NCBI GenBank assembly: GCA_902594335.1
Contig: CACJLY010000007.1
Coordinates: 18,506 to 82,505 of the forward strand
Source of the DNA: an uncultured Pelagibacteraceae bacterium
GTDB taxonomy: Bacteria > Pseudomonadota > Alphaproteobacteria > Pelagibacterales > Pelagibacteraceae
Direction of reading: 5' to 3'
DNA: 64,000 bases
The stretch's first letter is position 1. Every line of letters begins with the position of its first letter. Positions 33,513 to 43,335 of the stretch are shown one piece after another. Under the pieces are notes generated by a model. That model saw only the letters and a list, made by a program, of their open reading frames with translations. It ran no database searches and was not told the origin of the DNA. Both the position numbers and the translations under genes were made by a program.

Positions 33513-35325
33513 CAGTTACAGATTTTGCTAAATTTCTTGGTTTATCTATATCGTAACCCTTTTCTAGGGCTGAATAAAAAGCTAGTTTTTGCAAAGGTAT
33601 TGTCATCAAAAAAGGGATAAGTTCATTATCAAGTTTGTCTACTTTTATTTCTTCCCAAACATTTTCTGAGATTACTTCATCTTTATTTTTATTAGTAATT
33701 AATAAAACTTTAGCCCCTCTAGCAATAACTTCTTGCATATTAGAAATTGTTTTTTTGTAATGCTCATCTCTTGGTGCCAAAACCACTACGGGCATCCCTT
33801 CTTCAATCAACGCTAAAGGACCGTGTTTCATTTCGCCGGCAGGATATCCTTCTGCATGCACATAAGCTAATTCCTTAAGTTTTAAAGCCCCTTCTAAGGC
33901 AATAGGAAATGAATAACCTCTTCCCAAAAACATAGTTCCTTTTGAATTTGCAAATACTTTGCTAATATTAAAAATTTTTTGGTCTAATTTCAAAGTTTTT
34001 TGTGCAGTATTAGATAATGTTAATAGATTTTTGATCTTAGCTTGATATTCCCTCTTAGTAATACATTTTTGGTCAAAAGAAATTTTAGTAGATAATATAT
34101 ACAAAACCAACATTTGACCAATAAATGCTTTAGTTGAAGCAACACCAACTTCCTGGCCACAGTAAATTGGCAATACTAAATCAGCCTCTCTTGCAATTGA
34201 ACTTTCTACAACGTTCACAACAGCGCATGTTTTCATTTTATTTTTTTTACATAAATCTAATGCTGCATAGGTATCAGCCGTTTCACCTGATTGTGAAACA
34301 ACTATATAAAGACAATTCTTTTTAAATCTAACTTTGCGGTATCTAAATTCAGAGGCTATATCAACACTGACATCTAAAGTAGTATTTTGTTCCATCCAAT
34401 ATTTTGCTATTAAACACGAATGGAAAGCTGTACCACAACCAATCAACATTACTGATTTAATAGAACTTATTTTCCAGGGAAAATTATAAATATTTATTTG
34501 ATTGTTATATTTATCGACATACTCATTTATACAAGATTTAATTGTTGAAGGTTGTTCATCAATTTCTTTCTCCATAAAATATTTATAATCACCTTTGTCA
34601 TTGTTAATTTCATTTTTAGATAAATTCATCACCTTTTTGTTGACTTTAGAGCCGTGTGTATCAAAAAATTCTATCTCATCTTGCTTTACAATACAAAATT
34701 CTCCATCATCTAGATAAGATATTTTATTTGTCATCGACTTTAATGCATAGGAATCTGAACCAAGATAGTTCTCACTTAGTCCATAACCAACAGCTAATGG
34801 AGATCCTCTTCTTGCTCCTACCATTAAATTATTTTGACCTTTAAATATAATTCCTAAAGCAAAACTTCCATTAAGTTTTTTTAAAACTTTAATTATGGTG
34901 TCTTTTAACGGGTTTGCTTTTAAATACTCAGTAACTAAATGAGCAATTACTTCAGTATCTGTTTGTGATTTAAAAAGATAACCTTTTTTTAACAAAAATT
35001 TTTTTAGTATTGTAGAATTCTCAATAATTCCATTATGAACAACTGAAACTTGGTCAGAAGAATGAGGATGAGCATTAATTTTACTTGGTTTGCCATGTGT
35101 AGCCCACCTAACATGTCCTATACCAATATTTCCTGTAAGGTTGAATTTTCCTATATCTTTTTCTAATGTGTCAACTCTCCCCTCACATTTGACTTCATTT
35201 ATATTCCCATCAACTAATGTGGCTATTCCAGCTGAGTCGTACCCTCTATATTCTAGCTTCTTTAATGAACTTACAATTCTTCCAGTTACTTCTTTAGAGC
35301 TAATTATTCCTACTATTCCACACAT
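33505..35325 (-). CDS. glmS: Glucosamine-6-phosphate synthase (isomerizing)
   Basis: 606 residues. The N-terminal glutaminase begins MCGIVGIISSKEV with the nucleophile Cys exposed after Met removal, followed by KLEYRGYDSAGI and IGHVRWATHGKPS near residue 70. Two SIS sugar-isomerase domains follow (SCGTAF-type MLIGCGTAFHSC near 292, SQSGETADT near 340, AEGYPAGEMKHGPLALI near 485). The C-terminal tail is NLAKSVTVE. It makes glucosamine 6-phosphate for peptidoglycan and LPS. It ends 1 bp after the GlmU-like gene start region on the same strand. Confidence 0.96.
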   Translation of the reverse strand: MCGIVGIISSKEVTGRIVSSLKKLEYRGYDSAGIATLVDGNINEVKCEGRVDTLEKDIGKFNLTGNIGIGHVRWATHGKPSKINAHPHSSDQVSVVHNGIIENSTILKKFLLKKGYLFKSQTDTEVIAHLVTEYLKANPLKDTIIKVLKKLNGSFALGIIFKGQNNLMVGARRGSPLAVGYGLSENYLGSDSYALKSMTNKISYLDDGEFCIVKQDEIEFFDTHGSKVNKKVMNLSKNEINNDKGDYKYFMEKEIDEQPSTIKSCINEYVDKYNNQINIYNFPWKISSIKSVMLIGCGTAFHSCLIAKYWMEQNTTLDVSVDIASEFRYRKVRFKKNCLYIVVSQSGETADTYAALDLCKKNKMKTCAVVNVVESSIAREADLVLPIYCGQEVGVASTKAFIGQMLVLYILSTKISFDQKCITKREYQAKIKNLLTLSNTAQKTLKLDQKIFNISKVFANSKGTMFLGRGYSFPIALEGALKLKELAYVHAEGYPAGEMKHGPLALIEEGMPVVVLAPRDEHYKKTISNMQEVIARGAKVLLITNKNKDEVISENVWEEIKVDKLDNELIPFLMTIPLQKLAFYSALEKGYDIDKPRNLAKSVTVE

Positions 35326-35946
35326 TTATTTTTTTCTTTTATAATCTTTAATTTCAATTTGTTTAGTTCTTGTTAGAGCCAAAGAATTTTTAGACACGCT
35401 CTTAGTTATAACTGACCCAGCACCAATTACAGTTTTTTTATGAAGTTTAATTGGGGCAACTAGAGACGTGTTTGAACCCACAAACACCTCATCCTCAATA
35501 ATAGTTTTACTTTTTTTAACCCCATTATAATTACATGTAATTGTTCCAGCTCCAACATTAACTTTTTTTCCAACTTTAGTGTCACCGACATATGATAGAT
35601 GATTTACTTTTGAATCTTTTCCAATAATACTTTTTTTTAACTCTACAAAATTTCCAACTTTTGATCCTGACTTAAGCACTGTTCCAGGTCTTAATCTGGT
35701 ATATGGTCCAACATTTACGTTATTTTCAATTTTTACACCTTCTAAATGTGAAAAAGATAGAATCCTTACATTATTTCCTATAGATACATTTTCAGCAATA
35801 ACCACGTAGGGTTCTATGATTACATTTTTTCCTATTTTAGTATTTTTAGAAAAAAAGACTGTTTCAGGTGCAATCATTTTGACCCCTTTTTTAATAAACT
35901 TGTTTCTCAATTCAGACTGCAGAATTTTTATTTTTTTTTGTTTCAT
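35326..35946 (-). CDS. glmU: GlmU-type acetyltransferase domain without the uridyltransferase half
   Basis: 206 residues of left-handed beta-helix (hexapeptide) repeats. Motifs match the C-terminal half of GlmU: GPYTRLRPGTVLKSGSKVGN near residue 83, FVELKKSIIGKDSKVNHLSY, VGAGTITCNYNGVKKSKTII near 130, and VGSNTSLVAPIKLH. A full GlmU is ~450 residues with an N-terminal LAAGxGTRM nucleotidyltransferase, which is absent here. The preceding 68 bp (to gph, divergent) leave no room for it. The protein should acetylate glucosamine 1-phosphate; the UTP-dependent step must come from another gene. It is directly followed by glmS, the preceding pathway enzyme. Confidence 0.88.
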   Translation of the reverse strand: MKQKKIKILQSELRNKFIKKGVKMIAPETVFFSKNTKIGKNVIIEPYVVIAENVSIGNNVRILSFSHLEGVKIENNVNVGPYTRLRPGTVLKSGSKVGNFVELKKSIIGKDSKVNHLSYVGDTKVGKKVNVGAGTITCNYNGVKKSKTIIEDEVFVGSNTSLVAPIKLHKKTVIGAGSVITKSVSKNSLALTRTKQIEIKDYKRKK

Positions 35947-36014
35947 TTGATATTTTTATATATTTGGGTATTAGTTTAATTAATTCACAATATATTTCTT
36001 AATAATACTTTTAA

Positions 36015-36701
36015 ATGACACAAAAACTTACCATTCTTTTTGACCTTGATGGGACTTTGATTGATACAGCTCCTGATCTTATGAATGCTCACAATCATGT
36101 AATGAAAAAATTTGGTTATGAAACAAAGTCAACTGACGAAATAAGAAATTTAGTTGGAAAAGGCGCAGCATCAATGATTGGTAGATCTATGTGGAATCAA
36201 GCAAAAAACGAATTAAAAAAAATTGATGATGAAGAAATAAAATCACAAATGGTAAAAGAATTTATAGATTATTATGGTAAAAACATTGCAAATGAAAGCA
36301 AACTGATCAAAGGAGTAAGTAAATTTTTAGTTTGGTGTAAAACCAACAATATATCAATGGCAGTATGTACAAACAAAACAGAGCATTTGGCAGTTGATCT
36401 TCTTAAACAAATAAAGATTTATGATTATTTCGAATATGTTGCTGGATACAATACATTTGAATACTGTAAACCTGATCCAAGACATTTAACGAGTGTAGTA
36501 GAAATTTTACAAGGAGATGTTAAAAAAACAATTATGATTGGTGATAGTGAAACAGATGCTGAGTCTGCAAAAGCTGTAAATATGCCATTTATTTTAGTTG
36601 AAGGTGGTTACACTGATAAAAATCCTGATGAAATTTATCACAATCATCTTGTAAAAAATTTTATTAATTTGGAAAAATTGGTGTTGCCGTATATTAATTA
36701 A
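36015..36701 (+). CDS. gph: Phosphoglycolate phosphatase-like HAD hydrolase
   Basis: 228 residues. The HAD nucleophile motif is LFDLDGTLIDTAPDLMNAHN near residue 8, motif II is AVCTNKTEH near 118, and motif IV is MIGDSETDAESAKA near 177. It fits the Gph group, which removes phosphate from 2-phosphoglycolate, although related HADs use other sugar phosphates. The prpD gene begins 13 bp after its stop, so it may be the first gene of the methylcitrate transcript. Confidence 0.85.
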   Translation: MTQKLTILFDLDGTLIDTAPDLMNAHNHVMKKFGYETKSTDEIRNLVGKGAASMIGRSMWNQAKNELKKIDDEEIKSQMVKEFIDYYGKNIANESKLIKGVSKFLVWCKTNNISMAVCTNKTEHLAVDLLKQIKIYDYFEYVAGYNTFEYCKPDPRHLTSVVEILQGDVKKTIMIGDSETDAESAKAVNMPFILVEGGYTDKNPDEIYHNHLVKNFINLEKLVLPYIN

Positions 36702-36714
36702 AAAAGGAAATAAA

Positions 36715-38217
36715 TTGATATTACATAAAATAAAAGTTTACCCATCAAAAGTTACTCTGCAGAAGAAAAGGCAATTAGCCTGGAAAATTGCAGAGATTGC
36801 ATCTGATAATGCTAAGTTAAATAGTGATGCAATTGAGATGTCAATTAATAGAATTATCGATAATGCATCTGTTGCTATAGCATCATTAAATAGAAAACCA
36901 GTTATATCCGCACGTGAAATGGCCAAAGCTCATTTGAGAAATGGTGGATCAACTATATTCGGAGTTAACTCAAAAATAAAATTTGATGCAGAATGGGCAG
37001 CTTGGGCTAATGGAACAGCTGTAAGAGAATTAGATTTCCATGATACTTTTTTGGCAGCTGATTATAGCCACCCTGGTGATAATATTCCCCCAATTTTAGC
37101 AGTTGGTCAAAAGCTTAAAAAAAGTGGGATAGATCTTTTAAGAGGAATTATTACTGCTTATGAAGCTCAAGTGAATTTAGTAAAAGGAATTTGTCTTCAC
37201 AAACATAAAGTAGATCATATTGCACATTTAGGGCCAAGTGTTGCTGCTGGAATTGGTTCCATGTTAAAATTAAATACTGAAACTATTTATCAAGGTGTTC
37301 AACAGGCGCTTCATGTAACTATTTCTACTCGTCAATCTAGAAAAGGCGCAATATCAAGTTGGAAAGCATATGCACCAGCACATGCAGGTAAATTAGCAAT
37401 AGAAGCTGTTGATAGAGCAATGAGAGGAGAAAGTGCACCCAGTCCTATATATGAAGGTGAAGATAGTGTTATTTCTAGAATATTAGATGGAAAAAAAGCA
37501 AAATATTATGTTCCTTTACCAAAAAAAAATGAACCTAAAAAAGCTATTCTAGAAACATACACAAAAGAATATTCAGCAGAATACCAAGCCCAAGCACTAA
37601 TAGATATTGGCAAAAAACTAAATAAGAGAATTCAGGATTTAAAAAGTATAAAAAAAATTGATATTTACACTAGTCATCATACACATTTTGTGATCGGAAC
37701 AGGTGCGAATGACCCACAAAAAATGGACCCAAATGCATCGAGAGAAACTTTAGATCACTCAATAATGTATATTTTTGCTGTAGCTTTAGAGGATGCAGAT
37801 TGGCATCACGTAAAATCCTATACTAAAGCAAGAGCAAACAAAAAAAGTACTATTAAAATATGGAAATCAATAACAACTCACGAAGATAAAAAATGGACAA
37901 AAAAATATCATCATCCTGATCCAAAAAAGAAATCATTTGGAGCAAGAATTGTTGTAACTCTAAACGATGGTAAAAAAATCTCTGAAGAATTAGAAAGAGC
38001 TGACGCACATCCATATGGTGCAAGACCTTTTAAAAGAAAAGACTATATAAAGAAATTTTTAACTTTGACTGAAAATATTATATCCAAAAAAGAAAGTGAT
38101 AGGTTTTTGAAATCTGTTCAAAATCTTAAAAAATTAAAAAAAGGTAATCTTGACAAATTAAATATTGAAGCAGGCAAAAGATATTTAAAAAATAACAATA
38201 AAAAGGGAATCTTTTAA
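36715..38217 (+). CDS. prpD: 2-methylcitrate dehydratase
   Basis: 500 residues, MmgE/PrpD family. It dehydrates 2-methylcitrate in propionyl-CoA breakdown. Motifs are NGTAVRELDFHDTFLAADYS near residue 98, HPGDNIPPILAVGQ, QSRKGAISSWKAYAPAHAGK near 205, and ADAHPYGARPF near 425. The start is a TTG at 36715 preceded at a normal distance by AAAAAGGAAA, a good ribosome-binding site. prpB and prpC follow with 0- to 1-base spacing, completing the cassette; no prpR-type regulator is nearby. Confidence 0.93.
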   Translation: MILHKIKVYPSKVTLQKKRQLAWKIAEIASDNAKLNSDAIEMSINRIIDNASVAIASLNRKPVISAREMAKAHLRNGGSTIFGVNSKIKFDAEWAAWANGTAVRELDFHDTFLAADYSHPGDNIPPILAVGQKLKKSGIDLLRGIITAYEAQVNLVKGICLHKHKVDHIAHLGPSVAAGIGSMLKLNTETIYQGVQQALHVTISTRQSRKGAISSWKAYAPAHAGKLAIEAVDRAMRGESAPSPIYEGEDSVISRILDGKKAKYYVPLPKKNEPKKAILETYTKEYSAEYQAQALIDIGKKLNKRIQDLKSIKKIDIYTSHHTHFVIGTGANDPQKMDPNASRETLDHSIMYIFAVALEDADWHHVKSYTKARANKKSTIKIWKSITTHEDKKWTKKYHHPDPKKKSFGARIVVTLNDGKKISEELERADAHPYGARPFKRKDYIKKFLTLTENIISKKESDRFLKSVQNLKKLKKGNLDKLNIEAGKRYLKNNNKKGIF

Positions 38218-39114
38218 ATGCATTTTGTTGAAAAAGATTTAACACAAAAAAGAATTGATTTAGATGCTAAGCTAAAGTCTAATAAAATTCTTAGAGTTCC
38301 TGGCGCTTACAATCCATTAACAGCAAAATTAATTGAGGAAATTGGTTACGATGCAGTTTATGTATCTGGTGGTGTTATGGCGAATGATTTAGGATTTCCT
38401 GATATTGGTCTAACAACACTTCAGGATGTAAGTACTAGATCTTATCTAATCTCGAGAGTAACAAACCTCCCAACAATTGTTGATATAGATACAGGATTTA
38501 AATCATGCAAAGAGACTATTGAGACGTTTGAAGAGTTTGGTGTTGCTGCTGTTCATTTAGAGGATCAAATTGAGCAGAAAAGGTGTGGCCACCTAGATAA
38601 TAAGGAACTTATATCTAAAGAAAAAATGGTCTCAAAAATAAAAGAGTGTGTGAGTGCTAAAAAAGACAAAAATTTCAAAATTATCGCTAGATCAGATGCA
38701 AAAAATGTAGAAGGAATAGACAGCATGATTGATAGATGTAAAGCATACGTAGATGCTGGAGCTGATGTGATTTTTCCTGAAGCTTTGAAAGATGAAAAAG
38801 AGTTTGAATTAGTTAGAAAATCCCTTGGATGTTATCTTTTAGCTAATATGACTGAGTTTGGAAAATCAAAATTACTCAATTACAAACAACTTGAGAACTT
38901 AGGATATAATATTGTTATTTATCCAGTCTCCACCCAAAGATTAGCAATGAAAAATGTGGAGGATGGTTTACGTGCCATTTTTGCTGATGGACATCAAAAC
39001 AATATTATTGATAAAATGCAAACGCGGAAAAGATTATATGATTTAGTTGAATACGAAAAATATAATGCTTTAGACGAAAAAATTTATAATTTTAATACTG
39101 ATGGACACGAATAA
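38218..39114 (+). CDS. prpB: 2-methylisocitrate lyase
   Basis: 298 residues of the isocitrate lyase/PEP mutase superfamily. The N-terminal barrel has LRVPGAYNPLTAKLIEEIGY and AVYVSGGVMANDLGFPD, and the metal-binding DIDTGF near residue 85. The catalytic loop is HLEDQIEQKRCGHLDNKELI near 115, the KRCGH motif of the family, followed by KIIARSDAKNVEG near 155. It cleaves 2-methylisocitrate to pyruvate and succinate. The gene begins directly after prpD, with its stop overlapping the prpC start by one base. Confidence 0.95.
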   Translation: MHFVEKDLTQKRIDLDAKLKSNKILRVPGAYNPLTAKLIEEIGYDAVYVSGGVMANDLGFPDIGLTTLQDVSTRSYLISRVTNLPTIVDIDTGFKSCKETIETFEEFGVAAVHLEDQIEQKRCGHLDNKELISKEKMVSKIKECVSAKKDKNFKIIARSDAKNVEGIDSMIDRCKAYVDAGADVIFPEALKDEKEFELVRKSLGCYLLANMTEFGKSKLLNYKQLENLGYNIVIYPVSTQRLAMKNVEDGLRAIFADGHQNNIIDKMQTRKRLYDLVEYEKYNALDEKIYNFNTDGHE

Positions 39115-40238
39115 TGAGTGACGAAATCAAAAAAGGTTTACTGGGTATAGTTGTTGACGAAACAGAAGTTTCTAAAGTAATGCCAGAGATTAATTCTTTG
39201 ACTTATAGAGGATATGCTGCTCAAGATTTGTGCGAAAAGTGTAAATTTGAGGAAGTAGCTTATCTTATTTTAAATGGTGAACTTCCAAGTAAAAAACAAT
39301 TAAAAAAATTTGAAAAAGAAGAGAGAAAAGAAAGAAAATTATCTAAAACATTATTAGATGATATAAAAAAATTTCCAAAAAAAGCACATCCAATGGATGT
39401 AGCAAGAACAGCAGTGAGTATCATGGGTCTAGAGGATAAAGAAACAAAAGATAATTCACCTAAAGCAAATATGAGAAAAGTAATGAGAATTTTCGCTAAA
39501 ATGCCTGTTGCACTTGCAGCATTTTATAGGGCAAGAAAAGGAAAGAAAATTATACCTCCAAAAAACAAACTTTCATTTTCTGAAAACTTTTTTCATATGT
39601 GTTTTGGCAAAGTACCCAACAAAGATATAGTTAAAGCTTTTGATGTATCTTTAATATTATATGCAGAACATAGTTTTAATGTTTCAACTTTTACAGCTAG
39701 AACAATAACAAGTAGTCTATCGGATATTCATGGCGCAATCACTGGTGCAATAGCAAGTTTAAAAGGACCTCTTCATGGAGGTGCTAATGAAGAAGTCATG
39801 CATATGATGAATAAAATCAAAAAACCAGAGAATGCACTTAAATGGATAAATAAAGCACTAGATAATAAAGATGTTGTAATGGGATTTGGTCATAGAGTGT
39901 ATAAAAGTGGAGATTCAAGAGTTCCTACAATGAGAGAATATTTTGGAAAAGTTGCTAAAATCAAAAAAGATAAAAAGTTTGAAAAAATTTACGACATTGT
40001 AGAAAAAGTAATGATAGATCGAAAAAATATCCATCCAAACGTAGACTACCCTACTGGACCTACCTATCATTTAATGGGATTTGATACTGATTTCTTCACA
40101 CCAATTTTTGTAATTTCAAGAATTACAGGTTGGTCAGCTCATATTATTGAGCAGCATGCTGCTAATAAACTTATTAGACCATTAGCAAGCTATAAAGGTA
40201 GCAAGCACCGTAAAGTTTTGCAATTAAATCAGAGATAA
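39114..40238 (+). CDS. prpC: 2-methylcitrate synthase (citrate synthase family)
   Basis: 374 residues, short-form citrate synthase typical of PrpC. Motifs are INSLTYRGYAAQDLCEKCKF near residue 26, YAEHSFNVSTFTARTITSS near 184 with an active-site His, GALKGPLHGGANEEVMHMM-type SLKGPLHGGANEEVMHM near 217, MGFGHRVYKSGDSR near 258, and a catalytic Asp in MGFDTDFFTPIFVISRITGW near 320. It joins propionyl-CoA and oxaloacetate. The nrdB gene converges with a gap of only 2 bp. Confidence 0.93.
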   Translation: MSDEIKKGLLGIVVDETEVSKVMPEINSLTYRGYAAQDLCEKCKFEEVAYLILNGELPSKKQLKKFEKEERKERKLSKTLLDDIKKFPKKAHPMDVARTAVSIMGLEDKETKDNSPKANMRKVMRIFAKMPVALAAFYRARKGKKIIPPKNKLSFSENFFHMCFGKVPNKDIVKAFDVSLILYAEHSFNVSTFTARTITSSLSDIHGAITGAIASLKGPLHGGANEEVMHMMNKIKKPENALKWINKALDNKDVVMGFGHRVYKSGDSRVPTMREYFGKVAKIKKDKKFEKIYDIVEKVMIDRKNIHPNVDYPTGPTYHLMGFDTDFFTPIFVISRITGWSAHIIEQHAANKLIRPLASYKGSKHRKVLQLNQR

Positions 40239-40240
40239 TC

Positions 40241-41248
40241 TTAAGAAAAAGCTTCTGTCCAAGATCCTCTTGTAGATGCTTTAGAATATTCTGTAGCTCT
40301 ACCTTCAAAGAAGTTCATATGTTCCACTGCATTCAGCATGGTATCAAGCCATGTTAATGGATTTTTTTGAACATCATAAATTGGCTCTAAACCTAATTGA
40401 TCCAATCTTCTGTTAGCAATAAATCTTATATATTCTTTAACTTCTTTCGCGGTTAAACCTTCCATTGGACCCATCTCAAAAGCTAAATCAATAAATGAAT
40501 CCTCATGCTCAACGATTGTTCTGCAAGCTTCATAAAGTTCTTTTTTAAGTTTTGGCGTCCATATTTCAGGGTTCTCTTTAATAAACTCCTTAAAGATTCT
40601 AATCATTGAATTGCAGTGAAGTGTTTCGTCTCTTACTGACCAAGTAACAATTTGGCCCATACCCTTCATCTTGTTATGTCTTGGGAAGTTAAGCAAGATT
40701 GCAAAGCTAGCAAATAATTGCAGACCTTCTGTGAATGCACTAAATACTGCAACAGTTTTTGCAATATCTTCTTTTGAATTTACATTGAAGTTTTGCATGT
40801 AATCGTATTTATCTTTCATCTCTTTATACTTCATGAAAGCTGAGTATTCGGACTCAGGCATTCCAATTGTATCTAAAAGATGTGAATAAGCTGCAACATG
40901 AACGGTTTCCATAGATGCAAATGCAGTCATCATCATTAGTACTTCAGTTGGTTTAAATACAGTTGTGTAATGTCTTAAGTAACAGTTATTAACTTCAACA
41001 TCTGCTTGAGTAAAAAATCTAAAAATTTGAGTTAATAAGTTCTTTTCTGGTTGTGACAAGTTTTTTTGCCAGTCTCTAACATCATCTCCTAATGGAACCT
41101 CTTCTGGTAACCAATGAATTCTTTGTTGAGTTAACCATGCATCATAGCACCATGGATATCTAAAGGGTTTGTAAACTGGGTTCTCAACTAACAGACCCAT
41201 TTTTTTTGGTTGAATTATTTCTTTATTAATTTTTTCTGCTACTGACAT
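40241..41248 (-). CDS. nrdB: Ribonucleotide reductase class I beta subunit
   Basis: 335 residues from the ATG at 41248, chosen because GAGGAG lies at the right distance; a GTG three codons upstream touches that site and is unlikely. It houses the metal-radical cofactor. Ligand and radical region: SMETVHVAAYSHLL near residue 120 (Glu, His, and the Tyr in the radical position), FSAFTEGLQLFASF near 175 (Glu), and WSVRDETLHCNSMI near 208 (Glu and His). The C-terminal tail (TRGSWTEAFS) should dock on NrdA. It overlaps the nrdA stop by 10 bases. Confidence 0.94.
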   Translation of the reverse strand: MSVAEKINKEIIQPKKMGLLVENPVYKPFRYPWCYDAWLTQQRIHWLPEEVPLGDDVRDWQKNLSQPEKNLLTQIFRFFTQADVEVNNCYLRHYTTVFKPTEVLMMMTAFASMETVHVAAYSHLLDTIGMPESEYSAFMKYKEMKDKYDYMQNFNVNSKEDIAKTVAVFSAFTEGLQLFASFAILLNFPRHNKMKGMGQIVTWSVRDETLHCNSMIRIFKEFIKENPEIWTPKLKKELYEACRTIVEHEDSFIDLAFEMGPMEGLTAKEVKEYIRFIANRRLDQLGLEPIYDVQKNPLTWLDTMLNAVEHMNFFEGRATEYSKASTRGSWTEAFS

Positions 41249-43176
41249 GATAAACACTCCTCATAATCTTGTTGGTTGTTACTTTCATCTTTTGATTTAT
41301 AAACGTTTGCCGCAATGTCGGTTGAATTTGCATCATTAACATTTTCAGCACGTTGTATTGATTTAGACCTACAGTAGTAAAGGCTCTTCAATCCTTTCTT
41401 CCAAGCTTGGAAGTGGATTTGATGTAAATCTTTTTTATGTACATCTGCAGGTAAAAATAAATTAATAGATTGTGCTTGTGAAATATGCGGAGTTCTATCT
41501 GCACTTAAATCTACAAGCCATCTTTGATCTAACTCAAAAGCTGTTTTGAAAACATCTTTTTCTTCTTGAGTTAAAAAATCTAAATGTGAAACAGATCCTT
41601 GGTTTGTTGTGATACTTGACCATACTTCATCTGTATCTTTTCCGTGTTTTTCTAATAATTGTCTTAAATATTTATTTCTAACATTAAATGAACCAGATAA
41701 TGTTTTATGAGTAAAGCTATTAGCTGCAATTGGTTCAACACCAGGAGATGTTCCACCACATATAATTGAGATAGAAGCGGTAGGTGCTATTGCAGTTTTG
41801 TTCGAAAATCTCTCCATAACACCATAATCAGATGCATCAGGACAAGGTCCTCTTTCCTCTGCTAAATCTTTTGATGCCTTATCTACGTGCTTTTGAATGT
41901 GTTCAAACATTTTTTTATTCCAAACTTTGCTCATAACAGACTCGATTGGGATCATTTTCTTCTGATAATAAGAATGTAGTCCCATAACGCCTAGTCCAAC
42001 ACTTCTTTCTCTCATTGCTGAGTAAGTTGCATCACTAAATTGCTCTGGTGCGTTTTCAATGAAATCTGTCATTACATTGTCTAAAAATCTCATCACATCA
42101 CCTATGAAATTTTCATCATCTTTCCAGTCATCGTATTTTTCAATATTCAAGGATGATAAGCAGCATACTGCTGTTCTATCTCTACCATCTTTATCAATTC
42201 CTGTAGGCAGAGTAATTTCACTACAAAGGTTTGAAGTTTTAACGGTAAGACCTGCTAATTTATGATGTTGTGGTATTTGTCTGTTAACAGTATCGATGAA
42301 TATAATATATGGCTCTCCTGTTTCTATTCTAGCTGTAAGTAATCTTATCCATAAATTTCTTGCAGATACAGTTGCTTGAACTGCTCCATCTTTTGGACTT
42401 TTAAGTCCCCATTGTTCATCCAATTCTACGGCTCTCATGAAGGAATCTGAGACTAAAACACCGTGGTGTAAATTTAATGATTTTCTATTTGGATCTCCTC
42501 CAGTTGGTCTTCTCATCTCAATAAACTCTTCAATTTCTGGATGATCTATAGGAATATAGCAAGCAGCCGAACCTCTCCTTAATGAACCTTGGCTAATTGC
42601 CATTGTTAATGAGTCCATTACTTTTATAAATGGAATTATTCCTGAAGTTTTGCCAACTCTTCCAATTTTTTCACCTATTGATCTAAGGTTTCCCCAGTAA
42701 CTTCCAATACCTCCACCACGTGCTGCAAGCCAAACATTCTCACTCCATAGATCAAGAATGCCATTAAGACTATCGCTCGCTTCATTTAGAAAACAAGAAA
42801 TTGGTAATCCTCTTGTTGTTCCACCATTTGATAAAACTGGTGTCGCTGGCATAAACCAAAGATTACTAATATAGTTATATAGTCTTTGAGCATGTAAATT
42901 ATCGTCAGCATAATGACTTGAAACTCTAGCAAATAAATCCTGGAAAGATTCATTGGCTCCTAAGTATCTATCTTTAAGAGTAGCTTTTCCAAAGTCAGTT
43001 AAATTATCATCTCTGCTTCTATCAATTTTAATTGTTATGCCTTTTGAATTTTGAAATAGTTCTGTTTCACTATTAAGAGAGAATAAATCTAATCTTTTAT
43101 CTTTAGGATCTTGATTCACATTTGGTGTATAATCAGAGACAGCTTTCCTAATAGCTTGTGATAAAATCTTGTTCAT
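41239..43176 (-). CDS. nrdA: Ribonucleotide reductase class I alpha subunit, no ATP cone
   Basis: 645 residues. It reduces ribonucleotides. Active-site residues are visible: Cys in LPISCFLNEASDSL near 127, the NLCSE motif near residue 314, CCLSSLN near 338, a Tyr pair in LKSLYYCRS near 605, and the C-terminal redox pair in EECLSCQ. The N-terminus goes straight into the catalytic region; the ~90-residue ATP-cone allosteric domain of the E. coli type is missing, and nrdB has none either. The start has AAGGAGC as ribosome-binding site. It shares a transcript with nrdB. Confidence 0.94.
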   Translation of the reverse strand: MNKILSQAIRKAVSDYTPNVNQDPKDKRLDLFSLNSETELFQNSKGITIKIDRSRDDNLTDFGKATLKDRYLGANESFQDLFARVSSHYADDNLHAQRLYNYISNLWFMPATPVLSNGGTTRGLPISCFLNEASDSLNGILDLWSENVWLAARGGGIGSYWGNLRSIGEKIGRVGKTSGIIPFIKVMDSLTMAISQGSLRRGSAACYIPIDHPEIEEFIEMRRPTGGDPNRKSLNLHHGVLVSDSFMRAVELDEQWGLKSPKDGAVQATVSARNLWIRLLTARIETGEPYIIFIDTVNRQIPQHHKLAGLTVKTSNLCSEITLPTGIDKDGRDRTAVCCLSSLNIEKYDDWKDDENFIGDVMRFLDNVMTDFIENAPEQFSDATYSAMRERSVGLGVMGLHSYYQKKMIPIESVMSKVWNKKMFEHIQKHVDKASKDLAEERGPCPDASDYGVMERFSNKTAIAPTASISIICGGTSPGVEPIAANSFTHKTLSGSFNVRNKYLRQLLEKHGKDTDEVWSSITTNQGSVSHLDFLTQEEKDVFKTAFELDQRWLVDLSADRTPHISQAQSINLFLPADVHKKDLHQIHFQAWKKGLKSLYYCRSKSIQRAENVNDANSTDIAANVYKSKDESNNQQDYEECLSCQ

Positions 43177-43212
43177 TTAGCTCCTTTTTTGTACTATACT
43201 TAATTAAGTAAA

Positions 43213-43257
43213 ACAACTAGATGTTGTATGATGGTTTGGTAAATATACTATATGACC
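43213..43257 (-). promoter_or_regulatory. Inverted repeats upstream of nrdA, possible operator
   Basis: The 159-bp gap before nrdA holds an interrupted palindrome acaac-tagat-gttgt (43213-43227) and, about 28 bp away, an A/T palindrome around ggt...acc (43238-43257, core atatactatat). Paired boxes upstream of nrd genes usually bind NrdR. These match the NrdR consensus poorly and the spacing is slightly short, so this is only a candidate. Confidence 0.25.
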
Positions 43258-43335
43258 AACAAATCAATAGAACATTTATAGAACTTAAGAAAAAAATTAT
43301 CAATAAAAAAATAAACAAAATATAAAAATATTAAC

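Noticed and set aside
43213..43257. Confident NrdR boxes upstream of nrdA
   Set aside because: The inverted repeats fit the consensus poorly and their spacing is not the usual three helical turns; kept only as a weak candidate.
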